From positions 37,066-101,065 of the forward strand of contig WXFH01000005.1 of NCBI GenBank assembly GCA_009881125.1: a stretch of DNA of 64,000 nt, written 5' to 3'. The stretch comes from Acidaminobacter sp. GTDB lineage: Bacteria > Bacillota_A > Clostridia > Peptostreptococcales > Acidaminobacteraceae. The notes below the pieces were generated by a model. It did no database searches. It saw nothing but the letters and a program-made list of their open reading frames with translations, and was not told where the DNA came from. Both the position numbers and the translations under genes were made by a program. This document shows, one piece after another, positions 49,565 to 58,182 of the stretch (positions are counted from its first letter, which is position 1; each line of letters opens with the position of its first letter).

Positions 49565-50473
49565 ATGAGTAAGAGAGATCTATTACTTGCGCTGCTGCTG
49601 GTTATTGTTTGGGGCGCGAATTTTACAGTTATAAAGCTGGGACTTAGCGGGGTGCCTTCGCTGGTTCTGGCAGCATCCAGGTTTTTTATAGTTTCTGTGA
49701 CCGCAATCTTCTTTGTCAAAAAGCCCAAGCTTCATTGGAAGTACATTATTGCTTATGGCTTAACACTGGGTGTAGGTCAATTTGGACTTCTGTTTTATGC
49801 CATAGAAATTGGGATGCCCGCAGGGATTGCTTCCATAGTCCTTCAGACTCAGCCGTTCTTCACGGTCCTTCTGGCAGCGGTAATGTTGGGGGAGGCGGTT
49901 AAGCGACAGCAGATCGTCGGGCTGTTCATCATGGCGGCTGGCCTGCTTCTCATCAGTGGTGCCTATAAGGCCGGGGGGATTTCGTCCGTGCCTATGGTAC
50001 CCTTTATACTTACCATTTCAGCGGCTTTGTTTTGGTCGATTTCCAACATTGTTACAAGATTTGCGACCAGAGATGCCCAAAAGCACGGTGAAAAGCTTGA
50101 TATGCTGGGGCTGGTGGTCTGGTCCAGCCTTGTACCGCCAATACCTTTGATGCTCTTGGCTCTCCTGGTGGATTCGCCTCAAGAGATCCTGCACGCGCTG
50201 ACGAATCTCAAATGGATCTCAGTGTTTTCAGCATTTTACCTGGCGTTTCTGGCAACCTTGTTCGGCTATGGGGTTTGGACCATGCTGTTTGACAAGTATC
50301 CAACGGGGAAGGTGGCGCCTTTGTCCCTGTTGGTACCGGTGACAGGGCTTTTTACTGCCCAGGTGGTTCTTGGGGAACAGCTGACGGACGTTCAATGGCT
50401 GGGGTGCCTGGTTATAATAGTAGGGCTGTTGATTTCCAATTTTGGGATCCCTCGGTTAAAGATGGTGAAGTGA
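49565..50473 (+). CDS. EamA-family (DMT superfamily) transporter
   Basis: A 302-residue protein with ten transmembrane segments in two EamA repeats (1-140 and 150-295). VIWGANFTVIKLGL at the N-terminus and the C-terminal ATLFGYGVWTMLFDKYPTGKVAPLSLLVPVTG-type helices (the last repeat) resemble the O-acetylserine/cysteine exporter EamA group. It probably exports an amino acid or metabolite. The gene is single, with its own promoter and a shared bidirectional terminator. Confidence 0.85.
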   Translation: MSKRDLLLALLLVIVWGANFTVIKLGLSGVPSLVLAASRFFIVSVTAIFFVKKPKLHWKYIIAYGLTLGVGQFGLLFYAIEIGMPAGIASIVLQTQPFFTVLLAAVMLGEAVKRQQIVGLFIMAAGLLLISGAYKAGGISSVPMVPFILTISAALFWSISNIVTRFATRDAQKHGEKLDMLGLVVWSSLVPPIPLMLLALLVDSPQEILHALTNLKWISVFSAFYLAFLATLFGYGVWTMLFDKYPTGKVAPLSLLVPVTGLFTAQVVLGEQLTDVQWLGCLVIIVGLLISNFGIPRLKMVK

Positions 50474-50479
50474 GGGAGA

Positions 50480-50540
50480 GAAACTCGGTGTCAGAGAAAC
50501 TCGGTGTCAGCGGTTACGCCTATCAACCCCCGGTTTCATC
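50480..50540. repeat. Repeat copy: GAAACTCGGTGTCAG twice plus GCCTATCAACCCC tail
   Basis: GAGAAACTCGGTGTCA occurs twice in tandem, followed by GCGGTTACGCCTATCAACCC and CCGGTTTCA. The tail matches the one at 45170-45212 at most positions. Confidence 0.7.
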
Positions 50541-50546
50541 TAAACA

Positions 50547-50580
50547 AAAAAACCGCCTGGCACATGTCAGGCGGTTTTTT
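50547..50580. terminator. Bidirectional terminator between EamA gene and pgsA-like gene
   Basis: AAAAAACCGCCTG and CAGGCGGTTTTTT, 13-bp stem with an 8-base loop. Confidence 0.9.
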
Positions 50581-50589
50581 GAACCATTT

Positions 50590-51126
50590 TCACTCTCTCT
50601 TCAGTCTTACATTATGATAATAATGCCTTGCGTAAGAGGTAAATGCAGACAGCTTGGAAGCGATTGCGACGACGAGTACAGCCATGGTGTACCAGGTTCC
50701 GGGCTGAACAATCATCAGGAATACCGCCAGCGAAAACAGGACGGTGGCCAGCTTCCCGAACTTGTTGGCTGGGATGACCGACTTCTCCTTTCTGAAGTAC
50801 ATGATGAGCCCGCCTGTGATCATGAACAGTTCCTTCACGAGCATGATGGCCATAGCCCAAAGCGGCATAATGCCGTCCACGGTAAGGCAGATCAGGGCGG
50901 TCAGCAGCATGAGCTTATCAGCCAGAGGATCCAAAACCGTACCGACTACAGAAACAAGGTTGTACTTTCGGGCTATCGCGCCATCCAGGACGTCTGTCAC
51001 GCCGGCCAGGATAAAAACAGCCAGCGCATAGAAATGGGCATTTGGAGCTTCAGAAAAATAAAGGAAAGCGAAGACAGGCACGAGGAACAAACGTATAACG
51101 GTCAATATATTCGGAATGTGCTTCAT
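50590..51126 (-). CDS. pgsA: CDP-alcohol phosphatidyltransferase, probably PgsA
   Basis: A 178-residue integral membrane enzyme with about five transmembrane segments. The catalytic CDP-alcohol motif is complete: D45-x2-D48-G49-x2-A52-R53-x8-G62-x3-D66-x3-D70. NILTVIRLFLVPVFAF at the N-terminus is typical of phosphatidylglycerophosphate synthase, which joins CDP-diacylglycerol and glycerol 3-phosphate. Cardiolipin synthase of the same superfamily is a less likely alternative. ATG 51126 lies eight bases after GGAGG; GTG 51135 is too close. Confidence 0.85.
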   Translation of the reverse strand: MKHIPNILTVIRLFLVPVFAFLYFSEAPNAHFYALAVFILAGVTDVLDGAIARKYNLVSVVGTVLDPLADKLMLLTALICLTVDGIMPLWAMAIMLVKELFMITGGLIMYFRKEKSVIPANKFGKLATVLFSLAVFLMIVQPGTWYTMAVLVVAIASKLSAFTSYARHYYHNVRLKRE

Positions 51127-51262
51127 ACGCTTCACCTCCGCTGGTTAATTTAGTCTATCTATACCTCAAAATTGGCAGTTTAAGCAACTTCATCGGGGTC
51201 AGGGCAGTTTGGAGGATCAGACCGGTCAGAATTTGGACTGTCATGCGACGGCCTTCTGATTC

Positions 51263-51291
51263 TTGTAAGTCGTTTCAAAAAAAGTTAACAT
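51263..51291 (+). promoter_or_regulatory. Promoter of the SSS symporter / two-component operon
   Basis: TTGTAA, 17 bases, TAACAT, 49 bases before the TTG start. Nearly the same hexamers are used for the EamA gene at 49464. Confidence 0.5.
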
Positions 51292-51339
51292 AGAATTGAA
51301 TGGAAAAGACCAGTTTACCTATAGAATGGGGGCTGCTGT

Positions 51340-52803
51340 TTGAATAAATCGGTTGAATATCTTCTTTATTTCACCTTATACACAGTTTTGTTATTGTGGT
51401 TCGGAAAAAGCGGCATCAAAAAAACGAGAAATCTTAGGGATTTTTTTCTGGCAGGCAACAGTCTGGGGCTCTGGGCCTCTGTCTTCACCTTTACTGCAAC
51501 CTGGTTCAGTGCCGCGTCCATGCAAGGTTTGACTGGTTCGATCTTCGCCTACGGATTATCCAGCGTCTGGTATTCGGTCATTCCCTGGTATCTGGGCACC
51601 ATTTTTCTTTATTTCCTGGTGCCGAGGCTGAGATGTCACAACATCATGACTCTGCCGGAATATTTTCGCGTCCGCTACAAGAGCGTTGCCCTGCAGAGGC
51701 TGGGGGGCATAGTCATAGTCTTCGCGTTCACCTTGTACATGACCATTCAGATCCGCGGCTTTGGCGTCGTCATGAGCGAACTGCTCGACATTCACTATAC
51801 TTTGGCGACGCTTCTGGTGTTCATGTTTATTATTTACACGACCTTTGGCGGGCTGTTTTCAGTGGCCAGAACGGATGGTCTCAATTTCATCCTCATCTTT
51901 TTTGGGGTCGTTTTTTCTGCAGGTCTGGTCCTGAACGCAACTGGCGGACTTGGCCAGATTTTCGAGCAAGTCGCGCTGATTGGGACCACGCCGTTTGTAA
52001 CAGCGGGTCAGACGGTGCCGGGCACTATGCTGGACTCTTTTTCCACAGACGCCTATCCGCCCCTCATGATCCTGACAGGGTTTGTAGGCTGGGGGCTGGG
52101 CTTCGCGGCAAACCCTCAATATGCCATCCGCATTCTAGCCGCTAAGGACCAAAAAACGGCTTACAAAATGATTACTTATTCACTGATTTTTTTAACCGTG
52201 CTCTATCTCTATCTGATTGTCATAGGTCTCGGATCCAGGGTACTGCAGCCAACGATTCAAAGCATCAACTCGGTGGACGAGGTCTTTCCGTACATGATCA
52301 ATTACGCGCTCTTCAGCCGACTCAGCGGGATTGTGCTGATTGGCATGGCGGCGGCGGCGGTCTCCACGGCAAACTCTCAATTTCTGATTCTGGCAAGCGG
52401 ATTCACCTACGATCTCTTCGGGTATACCGTTGACACAAAGTTAAATGACGAGAAAATGATCACCAAAAATAGGATTTTTGTTCTGGCAGCCGGCACAGTT
52501 TCCCTCATCATGTCCATTAATCCGCCCACCAGCTTGCTTAATTTTGGAGGGTATGTCTATGGTCTGTTCGCGGTGGCGTTCCTGTTTCCGTTTTATGGCG
52601 GACTATTCTGGAAGAAAGCAAATCGGAAAGGGGCGCTATTTTCTGCTTATGGCGGAGTGCTGACCATGACCATTGCGGCAGTGTTGGATCGTGGGTTGTA
52701 CGGCACTCCGGGGCATCTGATCCATCCTGCGTTTCCTGGCGTTATTGTGGCCGCGATTCTCTTCTTTGGCTTCGGGTTATTTTCGGGGAGGGACGCGTCA
52801 TGA
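51340..52803 (+). CDS. Sodium:solute symporter (SSS family)
   Basis: A 487-residue protein with about 13 transmembrane segments. FFLAGNSLGLWASVFTFTATWFSAAS near residues 35-60 and the GFVGWGLGFAANPQYAIRILAAKD segment near 255 are SSS signatures. It starts at TTG 51340. The next gene, a histidine kinase, overlaps its stop by four bases and a sigma-54 regulator follows. Because that regulator appears to control the 5-oxoproline operon, this carrier could import 5-oxoproline or a related acid, or act with the kinase in sensing. The substrate is inferred only from context. Confidence 0.87.
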   Translation: MNKSVEYLLYFTLYTVLLLWFGKSGIKKTRNLRDFFLAGNSLGLWASVFTFTATWFSAASMQGLTGSIFAYGLSSVWYSVIPWYLGTIFLYFLVPRLRCHNIMTLPEYFRVRYKSVALQRLGGIVIVFAFTLYMTIQIRGFGVVMSELLDIHYTLATLLVFMFIIYTTFGGLFSVARTDGLNFILIFFGVVFSAGLVLNATGGLGQIFEQVALIGTTPFVTAGQTVPGTMLDSFSTDAYPPLMILTGFVGWGLGFAANPQYAIRILAAKDQKTAYKMITYSLIFLTVLYLYLIVIGLGSRVLQPTIQSINSVDEVFPYMINYALFSRLSGIVLIGMAAAAVSTANSQFLILASGFTYDLFGYTVDTKLNDEKMITKNRIFVLAAGTVSLIMSINPPTSLLNFGGYVYGLFAVAFLFPFYGGLFWKKANRKGALFSAYGGVLTMTIAAVLDRGLYGTPGHLIHPAFPGVIVAAILFFGFGLFSGRDAS

Positions 52804-54542
52804 TCAAAATGGACATCGAAAACAAGATCCTGATTCCCTTTATGGTGCTGATCGCGTTTTCCATTGCGGTGCTGGGGCTGATTTCCTACTGGAATGGCTA
52901 CCGCCTGCTTCTGAATAATCAGCGGTACGAACAGGATCAGACGGTGTCTGAAGTGGTGTACCATCTGGGCGGGGTCAACTTTGACAGCGAGGCTGAGGTG
53001 CAGGAAGCGGTGGGGTATTTGTCGGGGTACCATCGGCAGGGGCTTTATGTCTTTGAGGGGGATCAGGTGCTGATCAACCACCTGCCAGAGGGTTCCGGGA
53101 TCCTTGTGCCCACGGTTATTAAAGACCGCATCGACCCAAACCAGAGGCAAGGGGTCTACGAAGACGACGCGCTGATGATCTCTTATGAGAACGATGAGAG
53201 GTCGGGATGGACGGTGGCCGTCGCCGGGGAAAAGAAAATTCTCGCCGGGGAGCTCATTGACGCCCAGAAGTATTCTATTCTGGTCGCAATCATTTCCCTC
53301 ATTTTATCCATGCAGGCGACAATTCTGATCGCTCACCACCTGTCGCGGCCGGTGCGGTACCTGGCGGAGCAGTGCAACCAGATGTCCGCGGGAGACCTGG
53401 AGACGCAGCTTGAGATGGACCGTCAGGATGAGATCGGGGTCCTGGCGCAGTCGTTCAATCAGATGATCCGCAGACTTCAGGACAACGCAAAAAAGCTTCT
53501 GGAAGCCAAGCAATTTAACGAGGATATATTGAGGAGCCTGACGACGGGGGTCCTGGTCATGGATCAGGAGGGTGCAGTACTCAACCAAAACGAGGCGGCC
53601 CAGAGACTGTTGAGCCCTTCTTTGAGCGAGCAGGGTACGAATAAGGCATTTGTGACACTCCTCAAAGAGCAGCTGGATGACTTGCTTCAGATGTCCCGGA
53701 CTATTGACCAATTGTACGTTCTGCAGGAGACGGCCGGAGACGAAAAGCGCTATTTCGCTACGTCTGCCGCACCGCTGACCAACAGTCTGGGGGCAACCAC
53801 CGGCGCTATTTTCAGCTTTAATGATATCACCGAGAGGAAGCGGCTGGAGATGCGGATGGAGCGGGTCAACCGCATGGCGTATACCGGCCAGCTGGCGTCG
53901 GGTCTCGCCCACGAGATCAGAAATCCACTGGCGGGCATGAAGACCAGCATTCAGGTGCTGAAGCGGCGTCTGGTGACAACAGAGGAAGACCGAAACGGCG
54001 CGCTGTTCGACAACGTGCTGCACGAAATTGACCGGTTGAATAAGCTGGTCTCGGAGCTCCTGGATTTTGCAAAGCCACATTTTCCTGACTTGAGAAAAAT
54101 TGACTTGAGAGCGGTGCTTGAGAGGACTTTAACATTGATCTCTCCCACAGCGGAAGAGCATCAGATCGCGCTCGCCTATGTGCAAGAGTCTGAGCCGGTT
54201 GAAATCAAAGCAGATGAAAATCAGACGGAACAGATCTTGCTGAACGTCATTTCCAACGCTATCAATGCCTCCTCAGCCCACGACCGGATTGTGATCAGGA
54301 TTGAGCCGAGGTCTTCTGAATTTGATAAAACCGTTCAAGTCATTGTGCAGGATGAAGGAAGAGGCATTGCGGAAGAGGATCTCGATAAAGTATTTGATCC
54401 CTTCTTCACAACGCACGCCACAGGAACGGGCCTGGGCCTGTCTGTCGTTCAAAAGCTCATGACGGATCTGGGCGGGGAAATTCAAATGGTCAGCAAAGAA
54501 GGGGTTGGGACAACGGTGATGCTCAAATTCCCAGCACCTTAA
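52800..54542 (+). CDS. Membrane sensor histidine kinase (HAMP-PAS-HisKA)
   Basis: A 580-residue kinase. Transmembrane segments at about 9-31 and 162-185 bracket an external sensor of about 130 residues. Then come HAMP (186-240, SRPVRYLAEQCNQMSAGD), PAS (240-355), HisKA with AHEIRNPLAG (H371) and HATPase with NVISNAINAS, DEGRGIAEED and GTGLGLSVVQ, as in NtrB/AtoS-type kinases. It overlaps the symporter gene by ATGA and precedes its regulator by 16 bases. Confidence 0.92.
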   Translation: MIKMDIENKILIPFMVLIAFSIAVLGLISYWNGYRLLLNNQRYEQDQTVSEVVYHLGGVNFDSEAEVQEAVGYLSGYHRQGLYVFEGDQVLINHLPEGSGILVPTVIKDRIDPNQRQGVYEDDALMISYENDERSGWTVAVAGEKKILAGELIDAQKYSILVAIISLILSMQATILIAHHLSRPVRYLAEQCNQMSAGDLETQLEMDRQDEIGVLAQSFNQMIRRLQDNAKKLLEAKQFNEDILRSLTTGVLVMDQEGAVLNQNEAAQRLLSPSLSEQGTNKAFVTLLKEQLDDLLQMSRTIDQLYVLQETAGDEKRYFATSAAPLTNSLGATTGAIFSFNDITERKRLEMRMERVNRMAYTGQLASGLAHEIRNPLAGMKTSIQVLKRRLVTTEEDRNGALFDNVLHEIDRLNKLVSELLDFAKPHFPDLRKIDLRAVLERTLTLISPTAEEHQIALAYVQESEPVEIKADENQTEQILLNVISNAINASSAHDRIVIRIEPRSSEFDKTVQVIVQDEGRGIAEEDLDKVFDPFFTTHATGTGLGLSVVQKLMTDLGGEIQMVSKEGVGTTVMLKFPAP

Positions 54543-54558
54543 ATAAGGAGGCGGTTAG

Positions 54559-55953
54559 ATGATTTACCGCATTTTAGTCATCGATGACGAAAAGTCTTTG
54601 AGTCATTCATTATGTGAAGGGTTAGGGGATTTGGGCTATCAGACGCAGTCGGCTTCAAATGCTGCAGAGGCTGTCAAACAGATGGCCGCTTTTAAGCCTC
54701 ACATTGCGCTTTTGGATCTCAGACTTGGCAAGGACAATGGTCTGGAGCTGCTGCCGGAACTTAAGAAAATTGATTCTGATTTGGTAGCCTTTATGATGAC
54801 GGCTTACGGAGATGTCAAGACGGCGGTGGCTGCGATTAAGGCCGGCGCTTTTGATTATCTTCACAAGCCCTTTGAGTTTGACGAGCTGGATATCCTCATA
54901 CAAAAGGGTATTGATCACCTCAAAGCCATGAACCGTCTGACGCTGTATGAAGATGAAAAGCTGCACCGTGGAAAATACATGATTGGCGAGCATGAACTTC
55001 TGAAAGCGGTCATGCACAGAGTAGAGGTCGTTGCGCCCAGTGAGCGGACTACAGTCTTGATTCAAGGGGAGACGGGAACTGGTAAAGAGTTGGTGGCAGA
55101 AGCCATCCACAGGCTATCGCCCAGGTCGGCGCTGCCGTTTGTAAAGATCAATTGTGGGGCAATTCCTCAAAACCTTATGGAAAGCGAATTGTTTGGATTT
55201 GAAAAAAATGCTTTTACTGGCGCCGCCGCGAGAAAGAAAGGACTTTTGGAACTGGCAGACGGCGGCACTGTCTTTCTGGATGAGATCGGTGAGCTGCCCC
55301 TAGAGCTTCAATCAAAACTGCTCAGATTTTTAGAGGACCGAAAATTTAAACGCGTTGGCGGCCTTGAAGATCTCGAGGTGGACGTGCGCGTCCTCGCTGC
55401 CACAAACAGGGACTTGAAGCAGGCCATTGAGGAAAAATATTTCAGGGAGGACCTTTACTATAGGCTGCATGTGTTTCCAATTCAGCTGCCGCCTCTGAGG
55501 CAAAGAGGTGAGGATATTCTTCTGCTGACTCGGTTTTTCTTTGAGAATGAGGCAAAGAAACATCAGCGTCCGGTACCTGAATTGACAGAAGAAGCAAAAA
55601 GGTGCATGCTGACCTATCAATGGCCGGGGAATGTTCGGGAGCTTAAAAATGTCGTTGAAAGGACAATTTTGCTGTATCCTCAGCAGCGCCTCGAGCCAAT
55701 CCATTTGCCGCCTGAGATTTCGAAGCTGAGGCTTGTGGAAGGTGAGGAAATTCAAAATAAAGCTGCAAATAATTATGAGGTCTTGCTCGCAAGACTGACA
55801 AGCGGCGTCTTTTCACTGGAAGAAGAGGTCGGTTTCATGGAGCGTCAGTATATTGAAGTGGCGCTTGCACTCAGTAATCAACAGATTTCCAAAGCAGCAG
55901 ATCTTTTAGGCATCAGCCGGTTTGCGCTGAAACGGAAGCTTGAGAAAGGATAA
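54559..55953 (+). CDS. NtrC-family sigma-54-dependent response regulator (linked to pxp promoter)
   Basis: A 464-residue regulator: receiver (1-120; [12 protein letters not shown] holds the phosphoacceptor Asp), AAA+ domain with [10 protein letters not shown] (Walker A), [12 protein letters not shown] (Walker B) and the sigma-54 contact loop, which reads [15 protein letters not shown], that is NAFTG in place of the usual GAFTG. A short Fis-type helix-turn-helix ends the protein ([22 protein letters not shown] region). A palindrome pair begins five bases after its stop and a -24/-12 promoter follows, so it probably activates the pxp operon. AAGGAGG precedes the ATG. Confidence 0.92.
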   Translation: MIYRILVIDDEKSLSHSLCEGLGDLGYQTQSASNAAEAVKQMAAFKPHIALLDLRLGKDNGLELLPELKKIDSDLVAFMMTAYGDVKTAVAAIKAGAFDYLHKPFEFDELDILIQKGIDHLKAMNRLTLYEDEKLHRGKYMIGEHELLKAVMHRVEVVAPSERTTVLIQGETGTGKELVAEAIHRLSPRSALPFVKINCGAIPQNLMESELFGFEKNAFTGAAARKKGLLELADGGTVFLDEIGELPLELQSKLLRFLEDRKFKRVGGLEDLEVDVRVLAATNRDLKQAIEEKYFREDLYYRLHVFPIQLPPLRQRGEDILLLTRFFFENEAKKHQRPVPELTEEAKRCMLTYQWPGNVRELKNVVERTILLYPQQRLEPIHLPPEISKLRLVEGEEIQNKAANNYEVLLARLTSGVFSLEEEVGFMERQYIEVALALSNQQISKAADLLGISRFALKRKLEKG

Positions 55954-55955
55954 TG

Positions 55956-56008
55956 ATGAGCGATTTCGCACTTTGTGCGAAATCGCTCGTTTCATATGTG
56001 CGAAATCG
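55956..56008. promoter_or_regulatory. Upstream activator sites: TTTCGCAC-TTT-GTGCGAAA palindrome plus a second GTGCGAAATCG
   Basis: GAGCGATTTCGCAC (55958-55971) and GTGCGAAATCGCTC (55975-55988) form a perfect 14-bp inverted repeat with a 3-base centre. A further GTGCGAAATCG lies at 55998-56008, preceded by TTTCATAT as an imperfect partner. They are 65-120 bases upstream of the sigma-54 promoter and suit binding of the NtrC-type activator encoded just before. The first palindrome could also fold as a terminator, but only GTTTC follows. Confidence 0.7.
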
Positions 56009-56073
56009 AACAATTTGACTAACAATTTTGAATACTCAATCTTGAGAAGGTTGCAATTTCAACGTCTGCATTT

Positions 56074-56091
56074 TTGGCATCAAAATTGCTT
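56074..56091 (+). promoter_or_regulatory. Sigma-54 (-24/-12) promoter of the pxp operon
   Basis: TTGGCATCAAAATTGCTT: GG (56076-56077) and GC (56088-56089) ten bases apart, consensus TGGCAC-N5-TTGCW with one difference. It ends 26 bases before the pxpA start codon. Confidence 0.87.
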
Positions 56092-56116
56092 TATAATTTG
56101 GCAGGAGGTGAGGCAA

Positions 56117-56887
56117 ATGTTCAAAGTGGATTTGAACAGTGACTTGGGCGAAAGCTTTGGCAGTTATACCATCGGCATGGATCACGCTATTATTCCTTAT
56201 GTTTCTTCTGTTAATATTGCTTGTGGCTGGCACGCCGGGGACCCGCTGGTAATGGCGGAGACGGTCAAGTCGGCAATGGCAAACGGTGCCGGACTGGGGG
56301 CACACCCTGGGTATCCGGACTTAATGGGCTTCGGCCGCAGGAATTTAGCTGTTACACCGGCCGAGGTTAAGGCTTACACCCTTTATCAATTGGGGGCCCT
56401 ACAGGCATTTGTCAAGGCGGCAAAAGGAAATTTACAGCATTTGAAACCCCACGGCGCCATGTACAATATGGCAGCGACAGACGCAAAACTTGCGCAAGCC
56501 ATAGCGGAAGCCATTTATGAGGCAGCGCCGGAAGTCATTCTTTTAGGGCTCGCAAACAGTGAGATGATCAAAGCAGGCAAAGGGATCGGGCTCAAAGTCG
56601 CTCAGGAGGTCTTCGCGGACCGCGCCTATCAGGCAAACGGCACTCTGGTGCCAAGAAGTCAGCCGGGCGCAGTCATTCATGATGCTGAGGAAGCGATCGC
56701 GCGCGTCGTAACCATGGTCAAGAAGGGCGAGGTAACAGCCATCACCGGCGAAAAAGTCGAAATGAAAGCAGATTCGATCTGCGTTCATGGCGATAATCCG
56801 GAAGCGGTCGAGTTCGTGAAACGTATTAAATCAACACTTGAAAGCGAAGGCGTTACTGTGACAGCTTTAAAAAACGTGATTGGTTAG
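56117..56887 (+). CDS. pxpA: 5-oxoprolinase subunit A (LamB/YcsF family)
   Basis: A 256-residue protein with the LamB/YcsF signature [12 protein letters not shown] at the start, ACGWHAGDP near residue 40, [15 protein letters not shown] near 60 and LKPHGAMYN near 118. PxpA with PxpBC hydrolyses 5-oxo-L-proline to glutamate using ATP. ATG 56117 has AGGAGGTGAGG upstream; the frame open from 55940 runs through the promoter and activator sites and is not coding. First gene of a five-gene operon whose content equals the Bacillus subtilis ycsF-ycsG-ycsI-kipI-kipA group. Confidence 0.92.
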   Translation: MFKVDLNSDLGESFGSYTIGMDHAIIPYVSSVNIACGWHAGDPLVMAETVKSAMANGAGLGAHPGYPDLMGFGRRNLAVTPAEVKAYTLYQLGALQAFVKAAKGNLQHLKPHGAMYNMAATDAKLAQAIAEAIYEAAPEVILLGLANSEMIKAGKGIGLKVAQEVFADRAYQANGTLVPRSQPGAVIHDAEEAIARVVTMVKKGEVTAITGEKVEMKADSICVHGDNPEAVEFVKRIKSTLESEGVTVTALKNVIG

Positions 56888-56924
56888 ACCTTAAGAAAAA
56901 ATAAGACTATTTGGGAGGATTCAC

Positions 56925-58148
56925 ATGGCTGATGTTAAAGCAACAACTAAAAAGGTCATTAAATCTGGAAGTTCCAGCGCTATTTTAGGCGCCGCATTCA
57001 TCATGGCAACTTCTGCAATTGGTCCCGGCTTTCTGACGCAAACTGCGAAATTTACGCAGGATTTCGGTGCCAGCTTTGCGTTCGTCATTCTGATTTCTGT
57101 TATTCTGGATATTGGCGCTCAGATGAACGTATGGAGAATTATAGGCGTCTCTGGCTTAAGAGGACAGGATATTGCGAATAAAGTTCTGCCTGGACTCGGC
57201 ATTTTCGTCGCCGTCCTGGTTGCATTGGGCGGTCTGGCATTCAACATAGGCAACGTCGGTGGCGCAGCCCTTGGCCTTAACGTTTTGTTCGGCATGGATC
57301 TCACGGTCGCCGCAATTATCAGCGGTATTTTAGGCATCGCGATTTTTCTTTCCAAGGACGCTGGATCGGTCATTGACCGCTTCGTTAAAATCCTCGGCGG
57401 CCTTATGATTGCTATTGTGGCTTATGTGGCATTCAGAACTCAGCCTCCGGTTGGTGAAGCTATTGTCCGAAGCGTCTCGCCTGAAAATCCAGGCGGATTG
57501 GTTTTCCCAATTATTACACTCCTTGGCGGTACAGTTGGTGGTTACATAACTTTTGCAGGCGGTCACCGTCTGATTGATGCCGGTGTCACTGGCGTTGAGA
57601 ATCTTGGTCAGATCACTCGCAGTTCTGTCACTGGCATTGTCATTGCTTCCATTATGCGGATCTTCCTGTTCCTTGCGGTTCTCGGCGTTGTCAGCAAAGG
57701 CCTTGAGCTTGACGCAGCGAACCCTGCAGCTTCTGCGTTCCAGCACGGTGCAGGCATGATTGGCTACAAATTCTTTGGTGTAGTCCTTTGGTGTGCAGCG
57801 ATTACTTCTGTCGTAGGTGCAGCTTATACGTCTGTCTCCTTCCTCAAAACTTTGAATCCGTTTATCATGAAATATGAGAAACAGTTCATCATTGCCTTTA
57901 TTGTCGCTTCAACCATGATTATGGCAACGATCGGTAAACCTGCCAACTTACTCGTCCTCGCGGGCTCTCTCAACGGATTGATTCTTCCAATCACCATCGG
58001 CACCATTCTCCTGGCGTCCAGACGCAAGGATATCGTGGGCGATTACAAACACCCAACTTGGATGATCGTGTTTGGTATTGTTATTGTCGTCGTGGCAAGT
58101 TATGCTGGAATTACAGCACTGAAGAGCATCACCGCGCTGTTTGGTTAG
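56925..58148 (+). CDS. NRAMP-related transporter (YcsG-like) lacking the metal-binding DPGN motif
   Basis: A 407-residue protein with about 11 transmembrane segments. GPGFLTQTAKFTQDFG at residues 33-48 aligns with NRAMP helix 1 (GPG...DPGN), but the metal-coordinating D and N of DPGN are replaced (TQDF). So ordinary Mn2+/Fe2+ transport is doubtful. B. subtilis ycsG, an NRAMP relative, occupies the same operon position. The likely cargo is 5-oxoproline or a related compound rather than a metal (inference). It begins 37 bases after pxpA and has GGGAGG upstream. Confidence 0.82.
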   Translation: MADVKATTKKVIKSGSSSAILGAAFIMATSAIGPGFLTQTAKFTQDFGASFAFVILISVILDIGAQMNVWRIIGVSGLRGQDIANKVLPGLGIFVAVLVALGGLAFNIGNVGGAALGLNVLFGMDLTVAAIISGILGIAIFLSKDAGSVIDRFVKILGGLMIAIVAYVAFRTQPPVGEAIVRSVSPENPGGLVFPIITLLGGTVGGYITFAGGHRLIDAGVTGVENLGQITRSSVTGIVIASIMRIFLFLAVLGVVSKGLELDAANPAASAFQHGAGMIGYKFFGVVLWCAAITSVVGAAYTSVSFLKTLNPFIMKYEKQFIIAFIVASTMIMATIGKPANLLVLAGSLNGLILPITIGTILLASRRKDIVGDYKHPTWMIVFGIVIVVVASYAGITALKSITALFG

Positions 58149-58182
58149 TTGTACCTGTTTAAATGAATGGAGGTGAGGGCTT

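Noticed and set aside
55940..56116. Longer PxpA starting at 55940
   Set aside because: The extra 59 codons cover the activator palindromes and the sigma-54 promoter; the family starts at the VDLNSDLGE segment.
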